From NCBI GenBank assembly GCA_011109175.1, contig RDEW01000034.1, positions 242,140 through 306,139 on the forward strand: a DNA stretch of 64,000 nt, in the 5' to 3' direction. Below are positions 11,590-23,899 of this stretch, piece by piece (positions within the stretch are counted from its first letter, which is position 1; every line of letters starts with the position of its first letter). Position numbers and translations under genes: made by a program. The notes under the pieces are model-generated. The model was not told the DNA's origin, did not search any database, and saw only the letters and a program-made list of their open reading frames with translations. This DNA is from Dicyema japonicum. Lineage: Eukaryota; Dicyemida; Rhombozoa; Dicyemidae.

Positions 11590-12560
11590 ATTCCAATAAA
11601 ATTTTGACATGGTAATAAATTATCATATTTTCAATAATATATAATTTTTACAAATAAGAAAAAAATTTGAATAAAAGATCACAGTAAATACCGAAAAATC
11701 AAATAGTGAAGAATAACCCATGATTATTGGTTACCGATATATTATATTGAGATTTTGCTAGTAGCCTTCAACACTATTTGATGAATCCAATAATATATAT
11801 AATATTGAATCAAATTTATGGCAATACAACAAAAAATACAATAAAATACAAAAAATAAAAAATATAACCAACCACAGATTCGTGGAAACTACACGCCAAA
11901 TAAAATTCTAATGTATTGAAAGGTTCGCCATATTGTAAAATAATTTGTAAAAGAACCCTGGAGTCTGCGGGATACCCCGCCATACTTGAACCTGTTGGCC
12001 TGGACAAAGGAGATGGAAAACGTCCCGACGGGATCACAATTTTCCCATTTGAAGAGGGGAAACCTTTGGTCTGGGACGCTACTTGTGTCGACACACTTTG
12101 CCCGGCCAACATTGTCGGGAGCGCAGTAGACACACTGTATGCCGCGGAAAAAAAGATGAGGACAAGGAGAAGAACACGAAGCGCTTCGCTACTCATTCGC
12201 GTTTTATCCGATTCTTAAAATAAATAAAGTTTAAATAAATTTGTCAAAATTTGACTTTTATTAATAAATCTAATTATAATTAACTGGTGACATAAGTATT
12301 AAACGAACGAATTTATGGACTCCTTTCAGAGACCAGCTTAAGCATATTTTCTCCTTCCATTGGAACCACTACAGACCGCCGTCAGGCATTTTTTGAAAAT
12401 GATTGATGAAGATAGCGATCCATGAGGCGAGATGGAGGCTGTTTCGACATCTACTTTGTCTGGATCTGGGAACCCCCCAAACGTGGCTACAGTGGATTAC
12501 TTTGTTATGGACATTCCGCTTTTTCCGATCGAACTAAGACAACCCTCCTGGCGTGTTTTG
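11590..12560 (+). mobile_element. Composite B-C repeat, copy 2, interrupted by family A
   Basis: Segment B (11605-11940) is about 75% identical to 3656-4020, and segment C (12230-12560) reads MEAVSTSTLSGSG-like remnants of the family C end. In copy 1 B runs straight into C. Here a 270-bp family A fragment (11945-12215) sits between them. Confidence 0.6.
11945..12215 (+). pseudogene. Family A hallmark domain inserted in B-C repeat
   Basis: One open frame (11916-12218) carries AILEPVGLDKGDGKRPDG and KPLVWDATCVDTL, then degenerates at RTRRRTRSASLLIRVL. The same terminal stretch (NIVGSAV.T..AA.K) recurs at 50125. It covers only about 90 residues of the element, so it is a truncated insert. Confidence 0.7.
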
Positions 12561-12869
12561 GATACTATCATAAAAGAGTAGTTTCTTGTAAGGATTGACA
12601 TCAAACTCGTCTGGTTCTAGGTAAATTCATAGACGGTAAATTCAGGTCACCAGGTTGGCAAGTTCCTAGATAGAAAAGGTCGAAATTTTAATTTTTTTAT
12701 ATTGGGTGATCCCGGCCTCTAAACAACCATCTCACTTTTGTTCGGTGTTCGATCTGATGCGCCTCCTGTGCGTTTGTGTTACTTGTGGAAACTCTGGAGG
12801 TGTCATTTTTGAATAACAGGATTAATAAAGATTTACCAACTTTATTTAACCAACAATAAAAAAGTTAAT

Positions 12870-13690
12870 ATATTTAATAATCAACAACTTTCCTCAGGCA
12901 GGTTCGATTCTGGTTGCTTAAACAACTTTGAGAGCGCCTGTCCAATTGAACCCACTGCCCATGTGGCATCTCCGGGCTCTGCCTCCTATACTCCAGTGTC
13001 AGGCTCTCTAGGGTTAGTTTTAATACAGTGGAATGTAGATAGGCTCTGTCTGTCTCCAAGCAATCTTGGTACAGATCTGCTCCCTCCATTTACTTGGTGG
13101 TCTGGCTCGTCCGTCAATTCCTCATAGGTGATCTGTAGTGCACAGCACTAGGGAGATGTAACCCAATGACCTTATTGGCTTAGCCTCTAGCGCATAAGCC
13201 ACAGCCTTATTGATACGGTTAACAATACTCCGTTAACCATTCTATGAGGGATCTTGCGGGAAAATCTACGGTCCTCAATTGGGACATTTGCCGCTGCAAC
13301 GAGATTCTGCGCAAAGACCTCACAAGCATGCTTGAGCTGCAACGTATCACAGCTCTGGTGCTCGTGTTCTCTTTGACAATTGTGGTTATCAGGTCCCTGC
13401 CACTTTAGACCAGTACCCTCTTTGCCTACAACCAGTTTCTTGAGTTCAATCATAGATTTAGCAGTACTAAATCTGTCACTGCAGAGCTCCGCCAAGTATG
13501 GCCAGCCATTCCAGGGCATTCGGGATAGCCTGCTACGTACCTGAAGGACTACCTGCCACTTCCATTCTTTTGGGCCAGCGCCACAAAATTCTCGGATATA
13601 GCAAGAATTATATTCTTACCATCTGGTAACGCAAGTGACCCTTCTCCATTTTTCTTTTCAACATTTTTACCAACTCGAGTGAGTTTTAAC
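12870..13690 (-). other. GC-richer island with long minus frames, unrecognised
   Basis: Base composition rises to roughly half G+C against about 36% around it. On the minus strand two frames of 110 residues (13519-13187) and 71 residues (13089-12874) follow one another. The first begins PWNGWPYLAELCSDRF and contains NCQREHEHQSCDTLQLKHAC. I recognise no family. It could be a horizontally acquired or viral or transposon fragment, or a decayed gene. There is no intron signal and no repeat partner in the window. Confidence 0.35.
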
Positions 13691-14169
13691 GCCACCGAAT
13701 CGAACGCACGTTGCATGTAGTCATAAAATAAAAATTATTATTTAAATAATTTTTAAATTTTATTTTCTAAAAATATGTTTTTCAGCACGTTGCTTCTTGT
13801 GGTGGTTTGGTTTTATTAGAAAATCTTGCTTATTTGATTTTCTAAGCTATGTTTATGCTATAGTCTGTATTTAAATTGTTAACAAATGCATAAATTCAAT
13901 GATGTCTGGAATTGCCGTATGATTAGTTGATTACTATCTACACTCTCTGAGAATTCTGCATTTTTGGTAGAGTTAACAAAATGTTTCCTATTACATAATG
14001 TATGGTTTAAGATCTTATATAGGACAAAAATTCTAAACCACCTGAGTGTGGTCTAGTCGATACGTTATTCTAAGAATATGATTTTGTCGACATATCAAGT
14101 CAAGATTTGATCTGACAAATCAATTATACTTTATTTTGTAAAGTTAATTTTTTTAGTGAAGAACAGTTG
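13691..14169. other. No gene recognised
   Basis: A/T-rich, nothing supported. Confidence 0.5.
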
Positions 14170-14455
14170 TCATAACTAATCGATAAGAAAGAACCAAGAT
14201 GAATAATTATAAATGACATGCCTTCCCATAGAAGCAACGATACTGTGATCCTTGCTTATACTGACTACATAATCTTGGCAACAAGAGAAAGTATCGACTG
14301 GGAAATGATGTCGGTGCAGGCCATCACAAACCAAGCATTTCCCCCTAGAGAAGGGGAAGACAGTCCAGACGCTTTCTATCTCAACGATCCATGCCCACCG
14401 GTTCCAGAGATGACGAGAATCCAACCGCCTCAAGAGAGCGCTTCACAACCTTGTT
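14170..14455 (-). pseudogene. Family A hallmark domain, degraded
   Basis: The minus strand keeps pieces of the hallmark: SGTGGHGS (for PVGLDRG), FPFSRGK and LVCDGLHRHHF where intact copies have LVWDATC.DTF. Truncated on both sides. Confidence 0.5.
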
Positions 14456-14504
14456 GATAATGGCATTCCTCGGGAACCGCTTACTTTTAAGAAGGCACGA
14501 TAGC

Positions 14505-14775
14505 GGATGAAGCCTGCCGATCGACATTCTTTAAAAGGGATCGAAGAGTACATCGATTTATCGCGAGATCCTAGAGGCTAAATAGAGACTGTTTAGACAT
14601 ATACTTCGTCTGGACCTGAGGACCCGCTCAAACGTAGCAATGGAGGACTAATGTGTAATGGACGCTCCGCTTTTTTAAGACAACTTTACCGACCATTCTT
14701 GATGAAGACCTTAAGGAAATCGGGAAAAGCCTCAATGACGGGGAAGATCTTGACAGACTGAAACATGGCAAAGAG
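14505..14775 (+). pseudogene. Family C LINE C-terminus, copy 3 upstream part
   Basis: Closely similar to 4250-4450 (LPIDIL, YREILEA, RLFRHILRLDLRT, TTLPTILDED). It continues as LKEIGKSLNDGEDLDRLKHGK, the part missing in copy 1. Stops interrupt it. Confidence 0.6.
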
Positions 14776-14889
14776 ACGTCAGTTATGTAAAAAGTAACTA
14801 GTAGTTTAATGGTCCGATCATTAGTCCTTTCTAATAATAAATAAATAAATCAGAGATAATTTTGGCTTCACGTGTAGATAAATTTGCCT

Positions 14890-15200
14890 AATCAGGCCTC
14901 TCAGACTGGACCCGACTACGCCATGTAACAGAATAATGGAAGAATATTTCTACTACGCCGGAAGTCGCGGATTTCGAGGCAGACCAAGAAACACACTTCC
15001 AACCTGCTTAAAAGATGACTACGAACAAAATAGTCGTAAATTGGTGACAGCGGACGATCTGGATGATGTTCGAATGAGGGCCAGGAACAAGATGGCGTGG
15101 GCGAGGATGGCGAGGAGGATGGCTGTAAAACATGGCTCAAGCGAACCCCTTTTTAGGGCCACGCGAAAGAGCTCTTAACTAACTAACTAATCAGGCCTCT
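14890..15200 (+). pseudogene. Family C LINE C-terminus with (CTAA)n tail
   Basis: An open frame from ATG 14936 to 15178 (80 codons) reads FRGRPRNTLPTCLKDD, then LVTADDLDDVRMRARNKMAW. This is the usual C-terminus of this LINE type (R-G-R-P-R-x-T-L-P...D-L...A..R..W). The stop codon is followed at once by CTAACTAACTAA, which looks like the element's 3' tail. This is the best-preserved end of the family in the window, but the RT upstream is absent. Confidence 0.65.
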
Positions 15201-15569
15201 CTATGACTAATAATACTGCATTTTACAAGGAGCCGTATTAGCTATTGCTCCTCCTAGTCAAGACACCCACTTTATTTTTAAGCAAAGAAAAGTAGTCTAA
15301 CTAATTGTAGAGGAAGAACTAATAAATAATCTTCACTTCTTTTTTCCTTTTTGTTGAATGAGAGTCCTTTATAGACGATCCAGTTCCGCTGTGAGATGTT
15401 CACTGATAAGAAAAAAGAACGCTCTGTGGAAGAATATTAACAAAAATCGATTAATTACAAAAAACCAATTAGAAAAAGTTAAAGAACAAATAGCCAAAAT
15501 TGTAAATTATAAGACTGGGACGAGGTTTAAAGCAGTCCGATTAATAAAGAAAAAAGAAGCTGCATGACA
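15201..15569. other. No clear gene
   Basis: A 69-codon frame at 15358-15567 is lysine-rich and could be the start of the LINE fragment that follows, but it matches no motif I know. Confidence 0.35.
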
Positions 15570-15770
15570 ATAGAGTTGGCAGAGGTTATCACAAAAATGT
15601 TAAATAAAGTTTTGAAGGAGACTACGAACTAGATATTGGTAGCGGGTGGTTAATTCACCTACCGAAGCCAAGAAAACTAAAAGGACCTACATATAATCTG
15701 AGGTCAATTATTATATTAACGACATTACGGAAAACATTATCCCTTAATGCTGTCCATTAATTTATGAACA
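15570..15770 (+). pseudogene. LINE RT N-terminal fragment
   Basis: Across two frames it reads GGWFTYLPKPRKLK-like residues and then YNLRSIILLTTLRKTLSLN, corresponding to RT blocks 1-2 (the 'LPKPGK...RPI.LL...K..S' region). Frameshifted and truncated. Confidence 0.5.
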
Positions 15771-16589
15771 TTATCATCCCCTATGAGGTTCTTAACTTCC
15801 AAAGAAATGTCCACGCATTTTAAGCATTCCAGTGAAAAGTTACTCGTTTCTTCGTTTTGGTATGTCTGTATATATTTATATCCAGGAAATGTAGTGGGAC
15901 TACTTTTAGTAGTTTGACCTCTTAGATAAGTGCAATATCAATGGTTTTTTATTCTGCACATTCATATCCGAGGCTACTGTTGAATCCACTTGAATCTCAC
16001 AAACTTGTTCGCAGTAATAATCTACATGGAATGTTCCTTGAGTCTCTTGTCTTCTTAATTATATATTGACGACACATGTACAGCCACCTCATTATGCCTT
16101 CGTAGGTAATCGCTGTTTAGCATATGACCACAGTTTTCCGCAAAGTAGTCGACACCTTTCCTGGCAGAATTACAGAGCTATAACTGATATGACTCCTCGA
16201 AAAGTGCGAATATTATTATTATGAAATGACTAGTAACTCAAATACTGCATTTATTCTTATTGAGCAATGATAGTCTCTGATTCTCTTGGAGATAACGATG
16301 CTCCTAATCGTGAATTATTAGTAATTTATAGGTTCTTATGTGATTATGCCCTAGATATTTCTAATTACCGAAAGTATAGCAGTTTGAATGGCCGGGAAGG
16401 AAAGTGAAATTATTGAATGATACAATAAATCTATCAACAAAGAGAGTTTCTTAAACTGACAATAAAAAATAATTTAAAACGCAAAGTGGTAATATATTAC
16501 CATTATCAAATTTTACTTTTAAACTTATAGCTTTTATGGAAGGTTAACATATATGACTGTTTAATCACTATTATCTGTTCGAGAAGTAG

Positions 16590-16860
16590 TAGACCGTCTT
16601 CTGGTCGTCAGGACGACATGATTATTGTCTAATTCTGTACAGATACGAATCTATATGGTGAAAACAACGTAGGCACACCAAGTTGAAACTTACTTTTTGA
16701 CACGATGAATCATCAAACGCTTCAGCTTTCGAGGTTAAATTGAGAAATAGGTCCAACCTCTTCCATTTTCATCACACATTCCACCATCGCAGAAATAACT
16801 TCATTCTTAGATGGAAGAGTTTTCACTTTGGAAATCTTCATTGGTGACTTTATTTATACT
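16590..16860 (-). pseudogene. LINE fragments (two small pieces)
   Basis: Positions 16595-16680 match 57798-57870 on the same strand (TGTCTAAT.CTGTACAGAT). 16740-16860 matches 27715-27825 and, in opposite sense, 55200-55330, with the shared translation K..PSKNEV.SA. Parts of a LINE coding region not otherwise seen. Confidence 0.45.
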
Positions 16861-19089
16861 CTTCAGAGAAGCTTAATATTATTTGTTTGAAAACTTATAG
16901 ACCAGCAAGAAAGAAGGTGTTATAGAGAGTATATAGAAGTCATACAAATTTGTTAAACGAGCTTATATGAGTTCAGTGAAATCTGTTTCATTATCCAATT
17001 CACAAGGTGAAAGTGCAATATGAGACATAGGTGAATTCATATCCGTTGCTAAAAGGCCACCACCAAAACCTTCAATTTGTAAGCAGATTACAAAATATTT
17101 TTTAACCAAGGCGTGAAAACAGATCCAGAAAGTTTTGATTCCTAGATAAGTGCAATATCCACTTTGATTCTGTCCGTGAATTGAACCTCTCTTCCGAGGG
17201 ACATCCAGGTAAACCTGGATCGTCTAAGATTTGGGTACCACCCCTCAATAAAGGCGTATGTACGTAAACTGGATTATCTAAATATGTTCCTTTTGCGAAC
17301 TTTCCAAGTTGAAAACAAATCACTATCTTGAATGTCCTGAATTAGTAAACGATTCGTGTACAATTCGAGGACTGAACGATCTATGTGAGCAACCAGTATT
17401 TGCAGCGTCCAAGGAATGAGGCCAGGATTACTTAAGGAAGTAACTAACTAACTAACTTTAAAAAAGATCCAGCCATCGTAAGATTGATCAATTTCGGAGT
17501 AACAATCTAATTATTTTAGTCATTTATTAATTTTATTTCCATTGTTTCATTATTTAAAATAATTATTTAATCCAACTAATAAAATATTAATTATTCAAAA
17601 TGAAATTTATTTTAAATATCATTATCTTAAAGCATCTAGTAATAATACATCAAATGATAATGTAGTATAAATTTTGCTCGATTCTTGAACCAAAAATTTG
17701 TTCTGTTTTCTACACAAACCGTATAAATCTTTCGCCTTTTACTAAAGATTTCCGTGTGTAGGGATATCAGTGAATATCCATTTTTTGTGCCTCTTTTGAG
17801 GTTTTTAAAAAAAAAATTTAATTACACCATAACATATTCTACATTGATTTAAAGATCCTTTAATCTCCATGCACATAAACAGTAAATCGAATATACGCTC
17901 CCAGGATGCATGTCCCATTATCTTAAGGAAACGAATCGATTTCTCCTTTATTCTTCCATTTGTCTCAATGAAACTAAACGTCGATGTTTTTTTTTAAATA
18001 AATGCAAAATTTGGCTAAAATTGTAGGATTAACGAAATAATTTTATATGAAATAAACGTCAAACAGTCCACGCTATAATTCTGTTGATGGTTCTGTGCCT
18101 CGGATTTTTTTTCCAGGATGTGAAGATCATCCTTCCGCATCAGAATCTGTCTAATTTTTTGACCACGCGTTCAGCTAGCGATCCGTTTATGTTGGGTATT
18201 ATCTGCCACATGAGATCCATAGAAGATTTGACTGAGGGTAGGGAAGTTGAAAGATCGAGTCTCAGTTGTGAACGGATCCCAATCCCTCCAAAACAAAGTG
18301 GTAACTTTTATCGGATCCAGCCATTTTCATAAAATGAAATATTAATATTTCTTCAACGGCGCCTCTTAACCTCTCTTGGTTCTTAAGAAATCCATGTCCT
18401 TGAAACAGGATGCTGTCCATAAATAAGTAGATGAGGCGTGAGATGGAAATTCTGGGGGAAGATAACTCTGTTATTAAGAGTTGTTAGGTTGACGACAATA
18501 GTTATACAGATTCATAGTTCTTTTGCAGGAAAGTTGGAACTTTCTTGTGATACAGCTGGAAGCCAAGAAAAATCAGTTTGGAGCTTAGAAATTTACAAGT
18601 TCCTCTGGCAGCAATCTTCACGTCAGGCGTCTAAGGTACATTGTCTATAGCAATGGATCTTAACCCATCTACAAACTTTTCTCAAGGCAATTGATTTTGA
18701 TGCAAACAGAAGTTCACGGACAGAATCTGAAAGCTCTTCCGATGAATGTGGTCAGTAAGAGACTTTATTGAATTGTTTAGGGTGTTTCCCATATAACAGA
18801 AGTAAGGTCCTTAATATGGCTTAATAGGCCGGAAAAACAAAGTTTAATTTTATTTAGTTGGCAAAGGGTAGGAAGGATGAATTAATTCAAAATTTCTGTT
18901 AAAAATATTTGAGCGTATAAATCGCTGATGAACTAAACAAAGCCCTCCATGGTAACTAGTAGGCTGTGAGCAAACGAATTAAGTTGCTAGTAATTATAGT
19001 AATTTTTAAAAACTATTGAGTAATTTTCACAGATATTTATTAATTGTTAAAACAAAATAAAATAAAGAAACACTCATACAGTGGCCTTC
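16861..19089. other. No gene recognised
   Basis: Several frames of 60-80 codons, none with a recognisable domain or intron-exon pattern. A CTAACTAACTAA run at 17443 probably marks another LINE 3' end. Confidence 0.4.
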
Positions 19090-19400
19090 TTGACTGCTTA
19101 CCTATTCCCTCTACGATGGCGAACGAGATTCGTTCAAATAGTCAGCAGCGCTCACGAAGATCTCTTGTGGTTATTATGGTGGCACTCTAGTATTTTGAAA
19201 AGAAGTGCATTTTATCTTGGGACTCCCACGAGACTGGAGGAATACTTTGTTATGGATGCTCCGCTGTTCCCCAGTCAACCAAAAATAACCATACTGACGA
19301 AAAAGACCCTAAAGAATCGGTAGACGCCTCACGATGTGGAGGACTTACGAGACATGACGAGGAGTCTCCAAAAATGGAAGATTTCAACTAGTAATTGATT
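19090..19400 (+). pseudogene. Family C LINE C-terminus, copy 4
   Basis: Contains the family C landmark 'GAGGAATACTTTGTTATGGATGCTCCGCT' in degenerate form (compare 14650 and 12490) followed by a PRD.TLP-like stretch. Strongly decayed. Confidence 0.45.
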
Positions 19401-19799
19401 TTACGTGTTGCACATGTCACGCCTATGAGATAGCGTAGGTGCCAATAATAGTTGTAGCTGTGTGTAAAAATCCATGATATGTTCTTCATAGCTAACCACA
19501 TATGACTCGTATTTTAAGAGCGGTCAGAATTAATGATCTAACATGTAATTCCTCGTTACTCCTCCAGGTAGTTTATCTGAATATTCTCAAAGACGAGATT
19601 TGACCCATCTACATGTGTTGATACATTCTCTCCGAAGAATTTGGCCGCTTTAGTCTCTGACCTAATTTATGCTTTTGAAAAAGCCGAAGATCACAAGAGA
19701 AGAAAGTACTGAAGCATTTCGGAGGATCACTTGTTTGTCCCATTTGCTGTTGAAACGTAAGGAATTTTTGGCACACAAGCTGAAGATATAGTCCGAAAG

Positions 19800-19920
19800 A
19801 TAGGCTCAATGATCCAAAGGGTCATCAAGGATCGACATAAGACTGGATGGCTTCGGGAGCGTATCTCAATAGCCATTGTCAGAAGAAACAACATGGCCAT
19901 TCAATCTTTCTAAATTAAGT
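19800..19920 (+). pseudogene. Family A retroelement, 3' end
   Basis: Reads KTGWLRERISIAIVRRNNMA, the terminal block of family A. Short remnant. Confidence 0.55.
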
Positions 19921-19999
19921 GCTCTTTTAACTTTAATTTTTTTATGTTCAATGATTACGTTTGCAAAAAAAATTTTTTTATTCAATCATTTAAATCAAT

Positions 20000-20250
20000 A
20001 ATGTTAATTCCTGACAAGGTCTCCATTATCGGCTGCTGGCATCGAGCACGCATGGGAGTTATTTCTCATTGTCATGAGCTTAATTTTCTGGAAGAGGCAT
20101 CGTTTCATTCACTCTTCCGCTGTCCTCCAAGCAGTCTGATTGACATGCTAAAATCAGTGTGCTCGGGCCAAAAATGCCAGAAGTCTCAATTTAGATCTAC
20201 TGTAATTTGAACCAACCCCCAATGCCAAATACTTTTCTTTTTCAAAACTT
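20000..20250 (-). pseudogene. Family A retroelement, 3' end
   Basis: The minus strand reads SGIFGPSTLILACQSDCLED, matching the 'ETSG..GP.T..F...L' block after the hallmark domain. A sister copy lies at 23330-23580. Confidence 0.5.
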
Positions 20251-20260
20251 CAGTTCTTGC

Positions 20261-21009
20261 TGCGAAACCCGAGCGCGAAAATGACTTAAGCAGATTCGCT
20301 TTAGTGAATCCTGTCTATATCCGCAATTGTGGTAACCCCTCCAGTTGACTAATGAAAAGCAAGATTCTTTTTGTTATCAGCTACCCATTGGGCGTCTCTT
20401 ACAAGTTATCAAAAAAATAAAGTAGTTTTTAAATTTACTGATGACTTCTTTACCAATTCTTACTACCTCCCCAGAAGTTACGAGGTGATTGAGATGAAAA
20501 GCATTTTTCAACTTCCTTAGTTCACCAGAGTACGATGATCTTTGAAATGTTTTAAATTACTATAAAACCTTAATTTTCTTTTTCTTTCAATGAGAAAAGT
20601 CAGATATACTCAGAAAGAAGATAAGTGACGACAAATTGAATATATCCAGTTCTCGCTACTGCAGATGCAGAGACGAGTCCTTCTAATGTTACACAAAAGT
20701 CTTTAAGAACCATAGGTAAGTTAAGAGAACTTACTGTTATGTAAACTTGCAGAAATACATACACAAGAAATAGATAGAGTTGTGAAAATTTGTAGCCGTA
20801 GTTTCATCAGAGACATAGCAACATCAGTTCAACATACAGCAAAGCTCATTGAACTACGGTTCACTGACATTTTAAAGTTTGTAAGATATTAAAAGTTGAT
20901 TAATCGTTACTTTCGGTCACACGGTTAAATCGATTTTACGGATCGTTCTCAACCTTAAATCATTGTCAACTGGTCACAATGATTTATTTATTTTGTCTCA
21001 TTTTGAACG
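20261..21009. other. No gene recognised
   Basis: Nothing supported. Confidence 0.45.
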
Positions 21010-21680
21010 TCTCAGAACAAAGGAACAACTAAAAGCAACATTCAAACGTATGGAGATGCTGGACTCACAGACATCTCTATTCCTGCTGAGAACGCCTTGC
21101 CAGCACAAAAATTAAGCTACGTTCTTTGGGGGCACGTTGTTATCAGAAAATGCAACACCTCAAACTATCGATTCCATCTTCAGGACCACTATCGAACGTC
21201 TTACAAATGTTAATTTTGATGACCAAGGGTGGACCAAGCAACCTGACCTGTTAGCTTTGGTAATCTGGGAATCCCCTTACTAAATGATTTAGCACGCCCT
21301 GCGTATCTGTTATTCTTGTGCTCCAGTCAGTATTTGATCAAGATGATTCTCTAACTCCAAACAGAATCGATGGAGATCAGAGATATGGAGCATCTGAGAG
21401 TCAAGATGCCTGAACAGAAAGACTGATAGAGGTCCATCTGCGAAGATAAATATGAGAGGCTTCTGAACCAATCAAGCGAACACCAATGTGCTTGTCTAGT
21501 CACTGGAAGATACAAATTGAGTGGCACTGATCAATGCACTCCCAATCGGTAGCGTCGGTACCCACCATGATGACGATACTTTCCTCACCGGTAATCGCCA
21601 CATGACAGCCTTATTGCTTTCATACAATAACTACGTAACAGCTTAGAATAACACGGTGGCTCTTTCAAAACATTAACTCG
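21010..21680 (+). pseudogene. Family A retroelement, RT thumb region
   Basis: Reads SIFRTTIERLTNVNFDDQGW, then DLLALV.WESP and ALINALPIGSVGTHHDDD. These correspond to the stretch between the RT and the hallmark domain in the 10195-9160 copy (GIGAWLGAIPCPNLGTFLDDD). Many stops. Confidence 0.5.
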
Positions 21681-22010
21681 CGATCATGAGAGGTCCTTTT
21701 TTCACAAACTTCATTAGCAGACTTATTATAAAGTGGTCTGAAAAATGAAAATCTATTAAAATTATTTTAAAAAACCAACCTGCTATATATGTCGATGACT
21801 GTTAAGATCCATTCGGTAAGGGATAACTCGTCTAGAAATAACATGTAATAAATATAATTTTTCTGCATTTCATATTGGGTTTACGAGGAGTATGCGAGCA
21901 AATTCCGGAACTTGCGTAGATACGAAGATTTGCATTTACGTGAAAACTTTTGGGAGGGAAAGTGAGAATTTAAACACAACTTTGAATGATTTTTCAAATA
22001 ATATCATTCT

Positions 22011-22334
22011 TCACAGTAAAATATCGTAGTTGACATTCATATTCGATTTTGTTGACTCCTCCATATGAACATTCTTGTAGGGCTTTGTCAAGATCTCCAT
22101 TACAGTTTCAGTATCAAGGGAAATGAGTAATTTAAGATCTGAATCTTTGAATCTGAGATACAACCTTTTGATGATAACAAATGTACAATATTTTTCTTTA
22201 ATTATACAAAAATTATGAATCTTCTTAAGTAGTTTATATTTTCCTTGTCTCGTAAGATGTTCAGGGAATTGCAAGACGTCTTTCAAAATTTCATATTCTG
22301 AACTATCTTTCACAAAACCTCTGCAAGAAACCAA
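22011..22334 (-). CDS. Unrecognised 107-codon frame, possible exon
   Basis: The frame opens just after a TTGCAG acceptor-like site at about 22323 preceded by a long T run, and stops at 22011. The translation contains KYKLLKKIHNFCIIKEK and ETVMEILTKPYKNVHMEE. Spacing and residues resemble loosely the region before the integrase H2C2 motif in the KRBA2-like frame at 51323-51075 (EY..IK...KYRLKKK...LYLEDS). No start ATG is evident. It may be a relic of the same element type or an exon of an unknown gene. Confidence 0.3.
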   Translation of the reverse strand: MVSCRGFVKDSSEYEILKDVLQFPEHLTRQGKYKLLKKIHNFCIIKEKYCTFVIIKRLYLRFKDSDLKLLISLDTETVMEILTKPYKNVHMEESTKSNMNVNYDILL

Positions 22335-22559
22335 TAAAAAAAAAAAATTTGAAACACGCTAGATATTTAGGGTTGCCACCATAAAAATAAAATTCTGATA
22401 ATCAAAGATATTTGATTTGACCTTTTCAAAGTTAAAAAATGTAACTTGCCCATGCATAACCAGTCGGCCATGTGACATAGCTGGCCACTCGGACGGCCAG
22501 CAAAAGAAGTGTCTTACTTTATTGTACGAACAATTAATTAGGAAGACGTTAAACTATGC

Positions 22560-23130
22560 CTGAAGTTGGTCACTTGCATAGCACAAAAGTTGCAGCAGAT
22601 TCAAAACTCAGCATTGAGATTCTAACTGGCTGTTTGAAATCATCTCTCGTTGGGTATTGCACTGGGAGTCGAAGATCTGAGTGACCACCTTGAAATGAGG
22701 AACTAACAATATCTCAGACAATCGCTTGACCTAAACCTCCCAACCTTTCCATTATTTGAGTTCACAAATCGTAGACACATATGGGGAACATTTAATGATC
22801 TTCAAAGAACACTCCAGAAAATTCCACTTCGGGATAAAGACCAGACCTATACCGATGTAGACTTTGCGTCTACTCGTCTCATACAAACCATTGAAGAGAA
22901 CAAGATTAGCACTTCAGAAATTCGTCCAAGGGCCGTCAGACTAGAACTTTCTCGTTTATGATGTGAACATCATCAGTTTATGGTTGGGAGATAAGATCAG
23001 GATCTTCTTGATTGCTCTGTGCCACATGAGCTAGACGTCAAGGTATGGTCTCTGAGAGCGTCCTCGCAACTTTATCAATACAGTTGAATTCTTTCGCAGC
23101 ATTTACTAAACAAGAAATGCTGGATACTCT
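22560..23130 (+). pseudogene. Jockey/CR1-like LINE C-terminal region
   Basis: Reads LQQIQNSALRF, then SLDLNLPTFPLFEFTNRRH and DVDFASTRLIQTIEENK. The IQN.ALR motif and its distance to the end are typical of jockey-type elements. Several in-frame stops. Confidence 0.5.
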
Positions 23131-23329
23131 AACTCCATGGTTTGATAATCTATTTGATGTTTTTTTTAAATCCATCTATTATGAAACCACTTTATTCCCG
23201 TCTCTTTTTTACATATTTTACTAATTCCGACAACACACTAATAATATGAAGAATCATTGCATTAGACAAATATTCAAGACAACCACCGAGTAAATGAAAT
23301 AAGTTGACATTAATTTTAGATTTTTTTGG

Positions 23330-23580
23330 GAAAAACAATTTATTAACATAAAGTAAAGTTGTTATGACAGATCCTTATTATGACCTGCAGGCATTGAGCC
23401 CCATGGGCGGTACCTCTCATAATCGCTAGCCTAATGTTCTTAAAAAACCATCGCGCCATTCTGATTCAATCTTCCGCTTCCATACAATCCGTCTGAGTAA
23501 CCTGATAAAATCAGACGTGCTTGGGCCAATAACACCAGACGTCTCAACGGAGATCGGCTGGAAAAAGAACCGATCCACGA
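23330..23580 (-). pseudogene. Family A retroelement, 3' end plus 3' UTR
   Basis: The minus strand reads SVETSGVIGPSTSDF then GLAIMRGTA, ending in a 3' UTR whose CTCAATGCCTGCAGG and TCATAACAACTTTACTT are shared with 57460-57505. This fixes the 3' end of the element. Confidence 0.65.
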
Positions 23581-23899
23581 TACCGTGGTACTTCCTACTT
23601 TTTATTTATTCGGCAGTGCTCGCTGCGAAACCCGGGTGTAACAATGACAAACAAATTACCATTGGAGAAAGTGTTCATGCACGTTGAATTCTAAGAAGCA
23701 TGATTGTTACGTCATCCAGCCTCTTTGTCAACGCCGAAGGCTCCAGAAAGCAAGTAAACCTTGCGTCTTCATAGCTCACGTGACAGTCGCGTTTAAAGTG
23801 GTGTGACGAGAGAATCTCCGGAGCTTCGTCTGCATGACATTAAAAATGAAATCGTATCTTTTAAAAATATATATTATTACAGTTTATTACCATCAACTC

